DNA of 64,000 bases, from assembly GCF_029891735.1 (NCBI RefSeq), contig NZ_JANQDH010000093.1, positions 1-64,000 on the forward strand, written 5' to 3'. Shown piece by piece: positions 1-7,970 of the stretch; position 1 is the first letter of the stretch; each line of letters opens with the position of its first letter. A program made the translations under genes and the position numbers. This DNA is from Chrysosporum bergii ANA360D (GTDB lineage Bacteria > Cyanobacteriota > Cyanobacteriia > Cyanobacteriales > Nostocaceae). The notes under the pieces were generated by a model that saw only the letters and a list, made by a program, of their open reading frames with translations, was not told where the DNA came from and searched no databases.

Positions 1-83
1 TTTCTATGTGTTTGGTTTGATTCAATTTGTCGCTTTGCTACCGCGAAGCCCGCCCACTATTTGTGCTAGTTGTGTCACTTATT

Positions 84-581
84 TCAGTACACAAATACTA
101 TAATATAGCGATCGCCTGTGCCAGTTGCGTAAGTCCTGGTATTTTTAGGACTATGCCAAATATAGGGGTTAGTTATTTTTTGAGGTTGGTTTACCGCCAG
201 TTGATTCACAGCTATTTTGGGGGCAGAATTTTGAGTTTCTGTGATCATTTTGCTCAATTGTGGTGCTACATTGTAGCCACTGTGTAGAATAAGATCAGCT
301 TGCGCGATCGCTTCTTGGTCTTCTGGTCTTGGTTGGTAAACATAGGATTCCTCACCCAGAGAACCCAAGCAAATCAGACTAATTGTATTTTCGGCTACCT
401 GTCTAGTCAAGTCACAAAGTATGCTTGTAGTTACCACCACGCGGGGAAGATTTTGGTTGATCTGAGTGGTTGTCTGAGTAAATGAATTCCTTGCTGCTTG
501 ATTTCCACAGCCAATAAATCCAATTGCTAATACTACTAATATGGTTTTTAAGGAGCTATTTGATGGTATTTTTTTGAGCAT
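84..581 (-). pseudogene. truncated metal ABC transporter substrate-binding lipoprotein (ZnuA/TroA-like)
   Basis: The 165-residue frame starts with a lipoprotein signal (hydrophobic residues 12-24 ending FIGC, lipobox Cys about 26), followed by the N-terminal lobe of a cluster A-I metal-binding protein: VVVTTSILCDLTRQVA, then YVYQPRPEDQEAI and ADLILHSG. Family members are about 300 residues, so only the first half is present. Homology fades after WHSPKNT (about residue 147), and the last 15-20 residues look unrelated, so the gene was probably cut by a rearrangement or frameshift near position 130. The two positions that normally carry metal-ligand His (HxYxP and NPHxW) read Tyr (YVYQP and NPYIW), so even the intact parent may have been a non-canonical member. 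It lies in a minus-strand block with a Zur-type COG0523 gene, which suggests a metal-related origin. Probably non-functional. Confidence 0.6.
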
Positions 582-720
582 GACTAACTCCTAACAATAG
601 TAATTTTTTTGGTAGATAAAGTTTAAATAACTTAATTGCTCTGCACCATATTGATATATAATAATAAAGGACACAGCAAAGCTGCGCCCTGAATATATTT
701 TTGAAATAATAAATAAATAG

Positions 721-972
721 TTAAAAATCTCCCAATGGTAAACGACCTTGTAGCATTTGGAATTTAGATTCAAAACAAACAGCACAATTGCAACCAAGTT
801 GATCCATAATCGGATTAAGTGTTGTGGTTGGAAGAAGTGTGACTAATTGCTCAATTGGTTGGCTAGATGCTACGGAAATCATCTTTGTAGTGGATGCCTG
901 TGCTGGATTTGCTACCAGTATAGATGCCAAAAATACAGGACAAGCAAGCAAAATCATGATGGCTATGTTCAT
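721..972 (-). CDS. small secreted protein with a C-terminal CxCxxC motif
   Basis: An 83-residue protein. Residues 1-26 form a clear Sec signal peptide (hydrophobic MILLACPVFLASILV, then NPAQA-S as likely cleavage site), so the mature product of about 57 residues should be periplasmic or thylakoid-lumenal. The C-terminal part contains NPIMDQLGCNCAVC, a CxCxxC cluster that could bind a metal or form disulfides, followed by a basic/aliphatic tail with LQGRLPLGDF. I recognise the general style of small cyanobacterial exported proteins but cannot name a function. The gene is flanked by a truncated metal-ABC binding protein and by WD40/COG0523 genes on the same strand, so a metal-related role is a reasonable guess only. 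No Zur-box-like palindrome is visible directly upstream. Confidence 0.6.
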   Translation of the reverse strand: MNIAIMILLACPVFLASILVANPAQASTTKMISVASSQPIEQLVTLLPTTTLNPIMDQLGCNCAVCFESKFQMLQGRLPLGDF

Positions 973-1026
973 AATTCACCCATAAACACTATTTGTGATA
1001 CAGCATAACCAATAAACTAACCATCT

Positions 1027-1218
1027 TCAACCTAGATGATAAGGAAGCAATGTAATTGTTTTATCTCCACTCCCGGCCGTTAACATCTCACCATCAGGAC
1101 TAAAAGCCAGGGAATACACCGCATCCTCAGCACAGTTCACACTGGAAATTTCTTCACCACTATCTACAAACCATAGATGTGATTGTATATTTAGATTAGT
1201 AGTAGATGCCCGCGTGTT
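1027..1218 (-). pseudogene. WD40-repeat fragment, in frame downstream of the WD40 gene
   Basis: Reading on past the TAA of the WD40 gene (1219-1221) in the same frame gives about 63 codons without a stop until TGA at 1027-1029. The translation contains a good WD40 blade: VYSLAFSPDGEMLTAGSGDK followed by TITLLPYHLG, preceded by SHLWFVDSGEEISSVN. No start codon or ribosome binding site fits it. It is either the 3' end of a longer ancestral WD40 gene closed by an in-frame stop, or the tail of a second deleted WD40 gene. The upstream gene already has eight recognisable blades, which favours the remnant view. Confidence 0.55.
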
Positions 1219-2280
1219 TTAACTACGTCCAAAACCTTGACCCCGCGTCACCTTAGACCAAACCAGTAATTCCCCTTTGTCACCTCCTGCAGCCAGGAAT
1301 TTACCTTGGGGATGCCAAGCTAGACTAGAAAAACCACCAGCAACACCAGTTAAAACTTGGCAAACTTGTTTAGCTTTTTTCCACAAACATAACCAACCAT
1401 CACTAGCAGCAGAAGCAAGCAAAAAGCTTTGAGGAGCGAAGGCGATCGCTGTGATAATATCCACATGATTAGTTAAAATGCGTCCTTCCCACCCCAAAGA
1501 TTCATCCTCTAGTTTTTCCCAAACTACAATACCTTCAACGCTAGAAGATGCTAAAATTGGCGCACCTATTTGTGTAGTAGCTTCAGACCATGCCAATTGA
1601 CGTATTTTACCAGGGAAACCACGCATAATCCAAGGATCAGGATTATTCCATTGCAAAACAGTAACACTGCGATCCATATTACCAGAAGCTAAAAACTTGC
1701 CATCGGGTGACCAAGCCATAGTTGTACTCACAGTGGGCATATCTAAAATGTATGGTTCTTCATCCCAGTTTTGGCTATGCCAAATCTTAACTGCCCTATA
1801 GCCACCAATAGCTAAATATTGTCCATCACTACGCCAATCAATCCCCAACACTGAAGAGTTATCAAAATTGAGAGTAACTACAACCTCCCTACGATCAGCA
1901 TCCCATACTTGGACGTAACGCCCCAAACTAAAAGCTAGTTGATTACCAGTAGGACTCCATCCCAGCTTATCCACCCATGCAGGGGCGTTTTCTAATGTGG
2001 CAATTAATTCGCTACCCTGCCAAATTTTCACCTGTCCATTTTGTCCACCAACGGCTAAAAACTTGCCATCTGGGGAAAAAGCCACACAGTCTACTGATGT
2101 ACCATCACCAGTTTGTAAAGTGGTGAGATGTCCATCATTCCACAATACAACTTCACCGGCTGCGGAAGAAGCTACTAAACTATTACCATGAGGCGACCAG
2201 GCGATCGCACTCACATAATCAACAAGTGTCGCTGAGTAGTGTTCTTCAAATTCCTTAGATTTGCTAGCTGTGGGATTCAT
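1219..2280 (-). CDS. WD40-repeat protein
   Basis: The 353-residue protein is built almost entirely of WD40 blades; about eight can be read. Examples are VSAIAWSPHGNSLVASSAAG (residues ~24-43), VDCVAFSPDGKFLAVGGQNG, LGWSPTGNQLAFSLG, IDWRSDGQYLAIGG, MAWSPDGKFLASGNMDRS, LAWSEATTQIGAPILASSS, IAFAPQSFLLASAASDG and LAWHPQGKFLAAGGDKGELL (residues ~321-340). No signal peptide, membrane segment or enzymatic domain is present, so it is a cytoplasmic beta-propeller scaffold. It follows the COG0523 GTPase by 82 bases on the same strand and is likely co-transcribed from the promoter with the Zur-box-like operator. That context suggests a partner role in metal homeostasis; the direct function is unknown. 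Confidence 0.85.
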   Translation of the reverse strand: MNPTASKSKEFEEHYSATLVDYVSAIAWSPHGNSLVASSAAGEVVLWNDGHLTTLQTGDGTSVDCVAFSPDGKFLAVGGQNGQVKIWQGSELIATLENAPAWVDKLGWSPTGNQLAFSLGRYVQVWDADRREVVVTLNFDNSSVLGIDWRSDGQYLAIGGYRAVKIWHSQNWDEEPYILDMPTVSTTMAWSPDGKFLASGNMDRSVTVLQWNNPDPWIMRGFPGKIRQLAWSEATTQIGAPILASSSVEGIVVWEKLEDESLGWEGRILTNHVDIITAIAFAPQSFLLASAASDGWLCLWKKAKQVCQVLTGVAGGFSSLAWHPQGKFLAAGGDKGELLVWSKVTRGQGFGRS

Positions 2281-2362
2281 AATTAAATCAAGAGTGGTGT
2301 AGAGAGGTAATATTGTTTATAGCCGATACTTTTTTGCTCACTAATGCTAACAAATACAAAAC

Positions 2363-3334
2363 TCATACAAAACAAGCCAGAAAATCTTGCTTCAATTGGG
2401 CTTCATCAAGATTCCGACCGATAAAAACCAGTTCATTTTTACGAGTTTCATTTGGTTTCCAAGGGCGGTCAGGTCTACCATCTAATATCATGTGTACGCC
2501 TTGAAACACAAAGCGATTATCTTCTCCAGCAATATTTAAAATCCCCTTCATTCGGAAGATATCAGCACCTTGGGTACGCAATAATTCCCCCAGCCAAGCG
2601 TTAAGTTTTTCCCCATCCAGTGCGCCACCTTCTACTAAAGCTACAGAATAAACTTCTTCATCATGTTCGTGAGCATCTTCACTTAAGAACTGGGGGTCAA
2701 TTTCTAAAGCGCGTGATAAATCAAAAGCCTTCACCCCCAACAGCGCATTCATTTCTAATTGTGAGTTTTGGGTACGGTAAATCTTAGCTATAGCATTCAT
2801 ACCCCGAATGCGGTTTTCTAACTCCTCTAACTGTTCTAAAGTTACCAAATCAGTTTTATTCAAGAGAATTACATCAGCAAAAGCAATTTGTTCTTGTGCT
2901 TCATCAGCGTCCCAATGTTGCCAAATATGTTTGGCATCTACAACAGTCACCACCGCATCTAAGGACAGGAGGCTTTGCATATCCTCATCAACAAAAAAAG
3001 TTTGAATCACTGGGGCTGGATCAGCCAAACCAGTAGTTTCAATTACTAAATGATCAAACTTATCTCGCCGCCTCATCAAGTTACCAATAATGCGAATTAA
3101 ATCACCGCGCACTGTACAACAAATACAGCCATTATTCATTTCAAAAATTTCTTCATCAGCATCAATAATCAATTGATTATCAATACCAACTTCGCCAAAC
3201 TCATTAACAATCACCGCCACCTTCTTACCGTGTTCATAGGTGAGGATGTGGTTAAGTAGAGTAGTTTTCCCTGAACCTAAGTAGCCTGTGAGTACAGTTA
3301 CAGGTACTGTATTGGTTATTTCTTCGGTGAACAT
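2363..3334 (-). CDS. COG0523/CobW-family GTPase, putative zinc metallochaperone
   Basis: The 323-residue P-loop GTPase has Walker A GYLGSGKTTLLN (residues ~16-27), Walker B/switch VIETTGLADPAPV, the GTP-specificity motif NKTD, and the family's metal-binding motif GCICC (residues ~69-73, CxCC). The C-terminal CobW_C domain covers about residues 225-320. A short acidic/His stretch (EDAHEHDEE) around residue 220 could also bind metal. COG0523 proteins deliver metals to client enzymes, and members controlled by Zur are thought to act in zinc scarcity. A Zur-box-like palindrome lies 28 bases upstream of the start, supporting zinc-responsive control. It is first in a likely operon with the WD40 gene. 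Cobalt or nitrile-hydratase chaperone roles are less likely because no cobalamin genes are nearby. Confidence 0.9.
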   Translation of the reverse strand: MFTEEITNTVPVTVLTGYLGSGKTTLLNHILTYEHGKKVAVIVNEFGEVGIDNQLIIDADEEIFEMNNGCICCTVRGDLIRIIGNLMRRRDKFDHLVIETTGLADPAPVIQTFFVDEDMQSLLSLDAVVTVVDAKHIWQHWDADEAQEQIAFADVILLNKTDLVTLEQLEELENRIRGMNAIAKIYRTQNSQLEMNALLGVKAFDLSRALEIDPQFLSEDAHEHDEEVYSVALVEGGALDGEKLNAWLGELLRTQGADIFRMKGILNIAGEDNRFVFQGVHMILDGRPDRPWKPNETRKNELVFIGRNLDEAQLKQDFLACFV

Positions 3335-3361
3335 AGTTTCAATACCTTTTTCTCAAACTGG

Positions 3362-3376
3362 TGATAATCATTACCA
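3362..3376 (-). promoter_or_regulatory. Zur-box-like operator upstream of the COG0523 gene
   Basis: The plus-strand sequence TGATAATCATTACCA is a near-perfect 7-1-7 inverted repeat (one mismatch from TGATAAT-n-ATTATCA), matching the form of cyanobacterial Zur/Fur-type boxes. It sits 28-42 bases before the GTPase start codon. On the minus strand a TATTAT -10-like hexamer lies immediately upstream, so a bound repressor would cover the transcription start. Assignment to Zur rather than Fur rests on the downstream COG0523 gene. Confidence 0.65.
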
Positions 3377-3569
3377 TCTATAATAGTTCTTTATGATATT
3401 TTTGTGGCCACTTGACTGTCATTATTTTTGAGCAGTTCATTACCCGGCTTGACTAACACCGTTTTTTGTGGTAACATGGGCTTCCCTATGAATATTACAT
3501 GAATTAGAGCGACTGATGGTGTGGTTAGATATGTCAACTAAAATTTATTTTATGGCAGGATGCGGGAAT

Positions 3570-3794
3570 TTAATTTCTATGTAAAAATCTTTCAGTGCCT
3601 ATGAGAACAATAACTAACAACACTAACTGAAATTGCCACGGGGCTAATACTAAACTTAAAATCAAACTGAGGACTGTAAATAAACTGATAATATAAGCGA
3701 TTTCACCATGACACTTTTTAGATATGTAGCCAATGGCTAAACCAGTACATAGGGGAATTAAAAAAGACAGATGCATTTTTACTATCCTGGTCAA
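3570..3794 (-). CDS. small two- or three-helix membrane protein
   Basis: A 74-residue, very hydrophobic protein. Segments FLIPLCTGLAIGYI, IAYIISLFTVLSLILSLVLA and FQLVLLVIVLIGTE look like three transmembrane helices, with a short charged loop SKKCHGE between the first two. The start may be the ATG at 3794 or the internal ATG six codons later (MHLSF); neither has a strong Shine-Dalgarno. It is probably a conserved cyanobacterial membrane protein of unknown function. It is separated from the COG0523 gene by about 235 bases and has its own likely promoter region shared divergently with tex. Confidence 0.55.
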   Translation of the reverse strand: MTRIVKMHLSFLIPLCTGLAIGYISKKCHGEIAYIISLFTVLSLILSLVLAPWQFQLVLLVIVLIGTERFLHRN

Positions 3795-3946
3795 TAAAAC
3801 ACAGCAAGGAGGAAAAGCAGAGGAAAACTGTTTTTGATATTTTAGTTAATTTGACAACTACGTGAAGTTTAAGGTTTCCTGCTATTTCCTGTATAGACGA
3901 TCTAGCATATTACATTTAGGAGTAAGTTTTCTAGATTAAACACCCA

Positions 3947-6097
3947 ATGTCAAATATCCCTCAACTACTGGCGACTGAATTTAACCTAGCACTGTATCAG
4001 GTGGAAAACGCCTTGGAACTTTTAGCCGAAGGTGCGACAGTTCCCTTTATCGCACGTTACCGCAAAGAGCGCACTGGGGAAATGAATGAAGTTCAACTGC
4101 GCCTCCTGTTTGAGCGATATGCTTATTTAACAGAATTGGCGGAACGGAAAGCAGTGATCTTGAATGCGGTGGCCCAACAAGGCAAACTAACAGATGAACT
4201 GAAAGCTAAAATTTTATCTTGTTGCCAAAAAACCGAACTTGAAGATTTATATCTCCCCTATCGACCCAAACGACGCACCCGCGCCACCATTGCTAGAGAA
4301 AAAGGACTGGAACCTTTAGCCGAGTTGATCAAGTCCCTCAATAGCCAAAATACTGCAATAACATCACTAGAAGCAGCAGCAGCCCAGTATGTTTCTGCCA
4401 ATCAGGGAGTAAAAACACCACTAGAAGCCCTTAAAGGTGCTGCTGACATTTTAGCCGAAGAAGTGGCAGAAAAAGCGAATTTACGGGCATATATCCGTGA
4501 TTATTTTTTAGCTGACGGGGCATTTGTCTCTCAAGTGAAAAAAGATCATCCCGAAGGTACAACCAAGTTTGAGATGTACCGTAATTACCAAATGGCGGTG
4601 AAGAATATTGCATCCCATAATATGCTGGCTTTGTGTCGCGGTGAGGCTGAGGGAATCTTAAATTATGAAATTGCTTTTGATGAAGATTTTATCCTTGACT
4701 ATCTCAAATCAAAAGAAATTAAGAGCAAAAATAGCATAATTCGGGATTTTTATCAAGCCATGCTCAAAGACGCATTTAATCGCTTGATGAAAACTTCAAT
4801 TATGACTGAGGTAATTTCTCAAAAGAAAACTCATGCTGATATTGAATCAATTAAAACTTTTGAAGCCAACCTGCGAGAATTATTATTATCAGCACCAGCA
4901 GGGATGAAACCAACACTGGCTATAGATCCTGGGTTTAGAACAGGGTGTAAAGTTGTGGTACTAGACAAAACCGGACAATTTTTAGAATACCAGGCAGTTT
5001 TCCCTCACCAAGCGGCAGAACAAAGGTCTAAAGCCGCCCAAACTATTAAAAATCTAATTACCAAATATCACATTGAGTTAATTGCTATTGGTAATGGTAC
5101 AGCTTCGCGGGAAACAGATGAGTTTGTGGGGGAAGTATTACAACATATCCCAGTAAAACCAATTAAAGTTATAGTCAATGAATCTGGTGCTTCAATATAT
5201 TCTGCCAGCAAAGTGGCATTGGCAGAGTTCCCTGATTTAGATGTTACCGTCCGTGGTGCCATTAGTATCGGTCGCCGTTTACAAGACCCTTTAGCGGAAT
5301 TGGTGAAAATTGACCCTAAGTCTATTGGTGTGGGACAATATCAACATGATGTTGATCAAAAGTTGCTGAGAAAGAAATTAGATGAAACTGTAGAAAGTTG
5401 TGTTAATTACGTTGGCGTGGACTTAAACACAGCTTCTCAGGAACTTTTGACCTTTGTTTCTGGAATTACTCCTACAATTGCCAATAATATTGTTGCTTAT
5501 CGCAATGAACATGGCCCGTTTCACAACCGCAAACAATTGCTAAAGGTAGCTAAATTAGGTCCAAAAGCTTTTGAACAGTCCGCGGGTTTTCTGCGAATTC
5601 GTGGTGGTGATAACCCTTTAGATAATACCGCAGTGCATCCAGAAAGTTACTCCGTGGTGCAAGCGATCGCATCTGACTTAAATGTATCCCTAAAGCAAGT
5701 AACACAAATTGCCGCCCAACTCAAAAATACCAACTTGACAAAATACGTTACTGACAGCATTGGCGAACCGACGCTGCGAGACATTATCAGTGAACTAGAG
5801 AAACCCGGTAGAGACCCCCGTGCTGAATTTAAGTATGCCACCTTTAGAGAAGGAATTAAAGAAATTACCGATTTACAAGCAGGAATGGATTTAGAGGGAA
5901 TTGTCACCAATGTTGCTAATTTTGGTGCTTTTGTGGATATTGGCGTACATCAAGATGGTTTAGTACATATTTCCCAATTAGCTGATAGATTTGTTGATGA
6001 TCCTCAAAAAATCGTCAAAGTAGGGCAAGTTGTCAAAGTGCGCGTGTTGGAAGTTAACCAAAAGTTAAGGCGTATTAGTTTGTCTATGAAAACATAG
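3947..6097 (+). CDS. tex: Tex, S1-domain RNA-binding transcription accessory protein
   Basis: The 716-residue protein is colinear with bacterial Tex. It has an N-terminal helix-turn-helix/Tex_N region (residues ~1-190, with VPFIARYRKERTGEMNE), a YqgF/RNase H-like domain (~320-450, TLAIDPGFRTGCKVVVLD), paired helix-hairpin-helix motifs (~485-560, ASQELLTFVSGITPTIANNI) and a C-terminal S1 domain (~640-713, GMDLEGIVTNVANFGAFVDI). Tex binds RNA and DNA, associates with transcription and supports stress tolerance; the protein is cytoplasmic. It is a single-gene unit, and the length is somewhat under the ~770 residues typical of enterobacterial Tex but normal for cyanobacterial ones. No defects are visible. 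Confidence 0.95.
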   Translation: MSNIPQLLATEFNLALYQVENALELLAEGATVPFIARYRKERTGEMNEVQLRLLFERYAYLTELAERKAVILNAVAQQGKLTDELKAKILSCCQKTELEDLYLPYRPKRRTRATIAREKGLEPLAELIKSLNSQNTAITSLEAAAAQYVSANQGVKTPLEALKGAADILAEEVAEKANLRAYIRDYFLADGAFVSQVKKDHPEGTTKFEMYRNYQMAVKNIASHNMLALCRGEAEGILNYEIAFDEDFILDYLKSKEIKSKNSIIRDFYQAMLKDAFNRLMKTSIMTEVISQKKTHADIESIKTFEANLRELLLSAPAGMKPTLAIDPGFRTGCKVVVLDKTGQFLEYQAVFPHQAAEQRSKAAQTIKNLITKYHIELIAIGNGTASRETDEFVGEVLQHIPVKPIKVIVNESGASIYSASKVALAEFPDLDVTVRGAISIGRRLQDPLAELVKIDPKSIGVGQYQHDVDQKLLRKKLDETVESCVNYVGVDLNTASQELLTFVSGITPTIANNIVAYRNEHGPFHNRKQLLKVAKLGPKAFEQSAGFLRIRGGDNPLDNTAVHPESYSVVQAIASDLNVSLKQVTQIAAQLKNTNLTKYVTDSIGEPTLRDIISELEKPGRDPRAEFKYATFREGIKEITDLQAGMDLEGIVTNVANFGAFVDIGVHQDGLVHISQLADRFVDDPQKIVKVGQVVKVRVLEVNQKLRRISLSMKT

Positions 6098-6490
6098 TGG
6101 GAGCCTGACAAGCCCTACGGTAAAATCATATTGTAAACGTTGTGTAGCGTGTCTTCAGACCGCGTAGCAACATCAGTTTAGAATCCCCTGTGTTTCAACC
6201 AGGGGAGATGTCAAGAAATCAGTTAAACAATAACAGCATTGTACTTATGTCTTCGTGTTTTGGTGGTGAGTGATCACATTAATTTTACAACCAAGGCACT
6301 AAGACTCACTTTTTTATGAGGCTATTACAGTTAGCATATTATACCCAGCTTCATATTCAAATCATCAAAAAATAATCAGCCAAATGGTAGATTTTAAATC
6401 TATCTTTTATGAGATTTCATATTATAGCATTTATTCAAAAATAGAATCAAGATTGATCAAAAGTCTATTGGTTGTTGTTAGGTAAAAACA
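6098..6490. other. intergenic spacer with a repeat hairpin
   Basis: About 390 bases between tex and the holin-like gene with no credible ORF. It holds a 35-bp IS200/IS605-end-like hairpin (6181-6215) preceded by a short GC-rich repeat typical of cyanobacterial spacers (around 6140-6172). Beyond that it is AT-rich sequence that probably carries the promoter for the downstream membrane-protein pair. Confidence 0.6.
6181..6215 (+). repeat. IS200/IS605-type right-end-like hairpin, copy 1
   Basis: The 35-bp unit starts GAATCCCCTG and ends AGGGGAGATGTCAAG. It folds into a 6-bp CCCCTG/CAGGGG stem flanked by GAAT and a TCAAG tail. This arrangement resembles the right-end hairpin and cleavage site of cyanobacterial IS200/IS605 (TnpB-type) elements. 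A second copy at 24983-25017 differs at one base of 35. No transposase gene is adjacent, so this is a solo end or MITE-like relic. Confidence 0.55.
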
Positions 6491-6889
6491 ATGTGGCGAA
6501 CACTTTTCAATACCATAGCTACAGCCTTGAGTTTATTAATTGTTGATTTAGTTGTACCGGGTGTAAATATTGCTAACTTTCCAGCTGCTTTAATTGCTGC
6601 TTTGGTCATTGGTTTAATTAATGGTTCACTTAAACCAGTTCTTTCTGCCCTTTCTTTACCGCTTAACTTTCTCACATTCGGCGGATTTTCTCTATTAGTT
6701 AACGGCTTTTGTTTCTGGTTAGCAGCAGTGCTGGTTCCTGGGTTCGCAGTTCGTGGACTGGTGGCATTTATTTTAGGTCCAGTGATTCTCTCTTTGTCTA
6801 GCACTTTCATTAACAAATATTTTGCCGAAAAGAGTGCAACTTTAAGCAGCAGTGATGTAAATACCCAAGGCGAATTACCTTCTAGATAA
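6491..6889 (+). CDS. phage holin family 4 / YvlD-like membrane protein
   Basis: A 132-residue protein with four predicted transmembrane helices covering residues ~10-112 (ALSLLIVDLVVPGV, FPAALIAALVIGLING, FLTFGGFSLLVNGFCFWLAA, GLVAFILGPVILSLSSTFI), followed by a short polar tail. The pattern, with SLKPVLSALSLPLNFLTFG in the middle, matches the YvlD/phage-holin-4 superfamily of small inner-membrane proteins. Despite the name these are chromosomal proteins, not lysis factors, and are often linked to envelope stress. The next gene, a YqaE/Pmp3-like peptide, begins 14 bases after its stop, so the two probably form an operon. Confidence 0.85.
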   Translation: MWRTLFNTIATALSLLIVDLVVPGVNIANFPAALIAALVIGLINGSLKPVLSALSLPLNFLTFGGFSLLVNGFCFWLAAVLVPGFAVRGLVAFILGPVILSLSSTFINKYFAEKSATLSSSDVNTQGELPSR

Positions 6890-6903
6890 AAAATCAGGAA
6901 ATC

Positions 6904-7095
6904 ATGAAATTAGTTCGTTTACTTTTAGGTTTATTAGTGCCTCCTTTAGGCGTTTTTCTCACAGTGGGGGCAGGTCCAACTTTGTTAATCAACATCTTAC
7001 TTACGCTTTTAGGTTGGCTTCCTGGTAGTATCCATGCAGTTTGGGTTATTGCTAAACATGAACAAACAATGAATCAAGAAAGACGTATTTATTAA
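6904..7095 (+). CDS. YqaE/Pmp3 family (UPF0057) membrane peptide
   Basis: A 63-residue protein with two hydrophobic helices. It shows the family pattern LLVPPLGVFLTVGAG (residues ~11-25), then LLINILLTLLGWLPGSIHAVWV (~28-49) and a short charged tail. Pmp3/YqaE proteins are small plasma-membrane proteins induced by salt, cold or osmotic stress, with a proposed role in membrane potential. It is very probably co-transcribed with the upstream holin-like gene and followed by a hairpin terminator at 7114-7139. A GGAAATC stretch before the ATG gives a plausible ribosome binding site. Confidence 0.9.
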   Translation: MKLVRLLLGLLVPPLGVFLTVGAGPTLLINILLTLLGWLPGSIHAVWVIAKHEQTMNQERRIY

Positions 7096-7113
7096 ATTGA
7101 GGTTTGTGATAAA

Positions 7114-7139
7114 AATAGGGGGTTCAGCACCGCCCTATT
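7114..7139. terminator. hairpin between convergent genes
   Basis: AATAGGG pairs with CCCTATT (7114-7120 with 7133-7139), with additional GG/CC pairing inside, followed by ATTTATTTTG. It lies between the YqaE gene and the convergent coiled-coil gene and could terminate both. Confidence 0.6.
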
Positions 7140-7166
7140 ATTTATTTTGTAGCAAATTTTATGAGC

Positions 7167-7970
7167 CTAGTTATTTTGAGTGAGTTCTTTGTGTTTCTCT
7201 GCTGGTTCTTCTTCTTTGAACATATCAGCAGTTGATAGCAATAACTCTCTTAAAGTTTGTTTAATTTGATGCTCTTTTTTAGCTATGGCTGCACCAGCTT
7301 CACCTAGTTTATCTTCTAATCGCGATCGCTTCTCTTCCACTTGTGTGGCTACAGCTTCGGCTTGGGGGCGGGTCTGATCGTACCATTGTTTTGCTTCGTC
7401 GAGATAATCTTTAATTTCTTTGTCTCTCCCGCCATAGCGTGCGGCTAAATTGGCGCGGATAATGGCTAATTGCGCTTGCAGTTGAGCGTAACGTTTTTTT
7501 AATAAAGCCGCTTCTTCACTATCTTTAATGGCGTTGATGGCGGAAGTAATGGCATTTTTAGTCTCATCAGTTTTATCTTTACCTGTGTCTGCAATTTCTG
7601 TTAAAATACCATCAACTTCTTGCTGAATTTGTTCTTCTTCACGGTTTAATTGAGCTTGTAACTTTTTCAACTCCGCTTGAGTTTTGGCAATAGTCTCCTG
7701 TCTTTTACTGTTAACACCTTCTAAAGCACCTTCAATTGATGCTGTTACCGCCTCTTTAATTTCTGTGCTTTTGTCTTGGAAGTTTTCAACCACAGCCGAA
7801 ACTGCATCCTTTACCAGAGAACGAATTTCACCAGAACCTGTTTTTAATTCCGTACTCAGTTGAGAAACAGCAGTTTTGACAATCTCACGGATGCGGTCAC
7901 TTCTTAACTTGCCAGTTTCTCTAACTTGCTGGAGATCAGTTTTAATTTGGTCTTTGATGTTGTTAGGCAT
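7167..7970 (-). CDS. coiled-coil, apolipoprotein/LEA-like cytoplasmic protein
   Basis: A 267-residue, highly charged, largely helical protein without a signal peptide or membrane segment. Residues ~5-90 show short amphipathic repeats (EIVKTAVSQL, EIRSLVKDAVSAVV, EIKEAVTASIEGAL) like apolipoprotein or LEA proteins. Residues ~90-125 and ~195-245 form long coiled coils (ETIAKTQAELKKLQAQLNRE and neighbours). Similar proteins occur across filamentous cyanobacteria, but I cannot assign a function. It lies convergent to the stress-type membrane pair, and a stress-protection or scaffold role is plausible but unproven. Confidence 0.7.
   Translation of the reverse strand: MPNNIKDQIKTDLQQVRETGKLRSDRIREIVKTAVSQLSTELKTGSGEIRSLVKDAVSAVVENFQDKSTEIKEAVTASIEGALEGVNSKRQETIAKTQAELKKLQAQLNREEEQIQQEVDGILTEIADTGKDKTDETKNAITSAINAIKDSEEAALLKKRYAQLQAQLAIIRANLAARYGGRDKEIKDYLDEAKQWYDQTRPQAEAVATQVEEKRSRLEDKLGEAGAAIAKKEHQIKQTLRELLLSTADMFKEEEPAEKHKELTQNN

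Noticed and set aside
591-797. 68-codon minus-strand frame between the metal-binding fragment and the small secreted protein
   Set aside because: It overlaps the well-supported small secreted protein in another frame, has AT-driven composition and no domain features.
3337-3360. GTTTCAATACC-like sequence resembling the start of a cyanobacterial CRISPR repeat
   Set aside because: It occurs once only, with no regularly spaced second copy; it is part of the COG0523 gene leader.
6478-6816. 112-codon minus-strand frame
   Set aside because: It is antisense to the holin-like membrane protein, whose helices and operon context are convincing.
6491-6889. Phage holin as a sign of prophage
   Set aside because: The family name is historical; no other phage genes are present and the partner is a Pmp3 stress protein.
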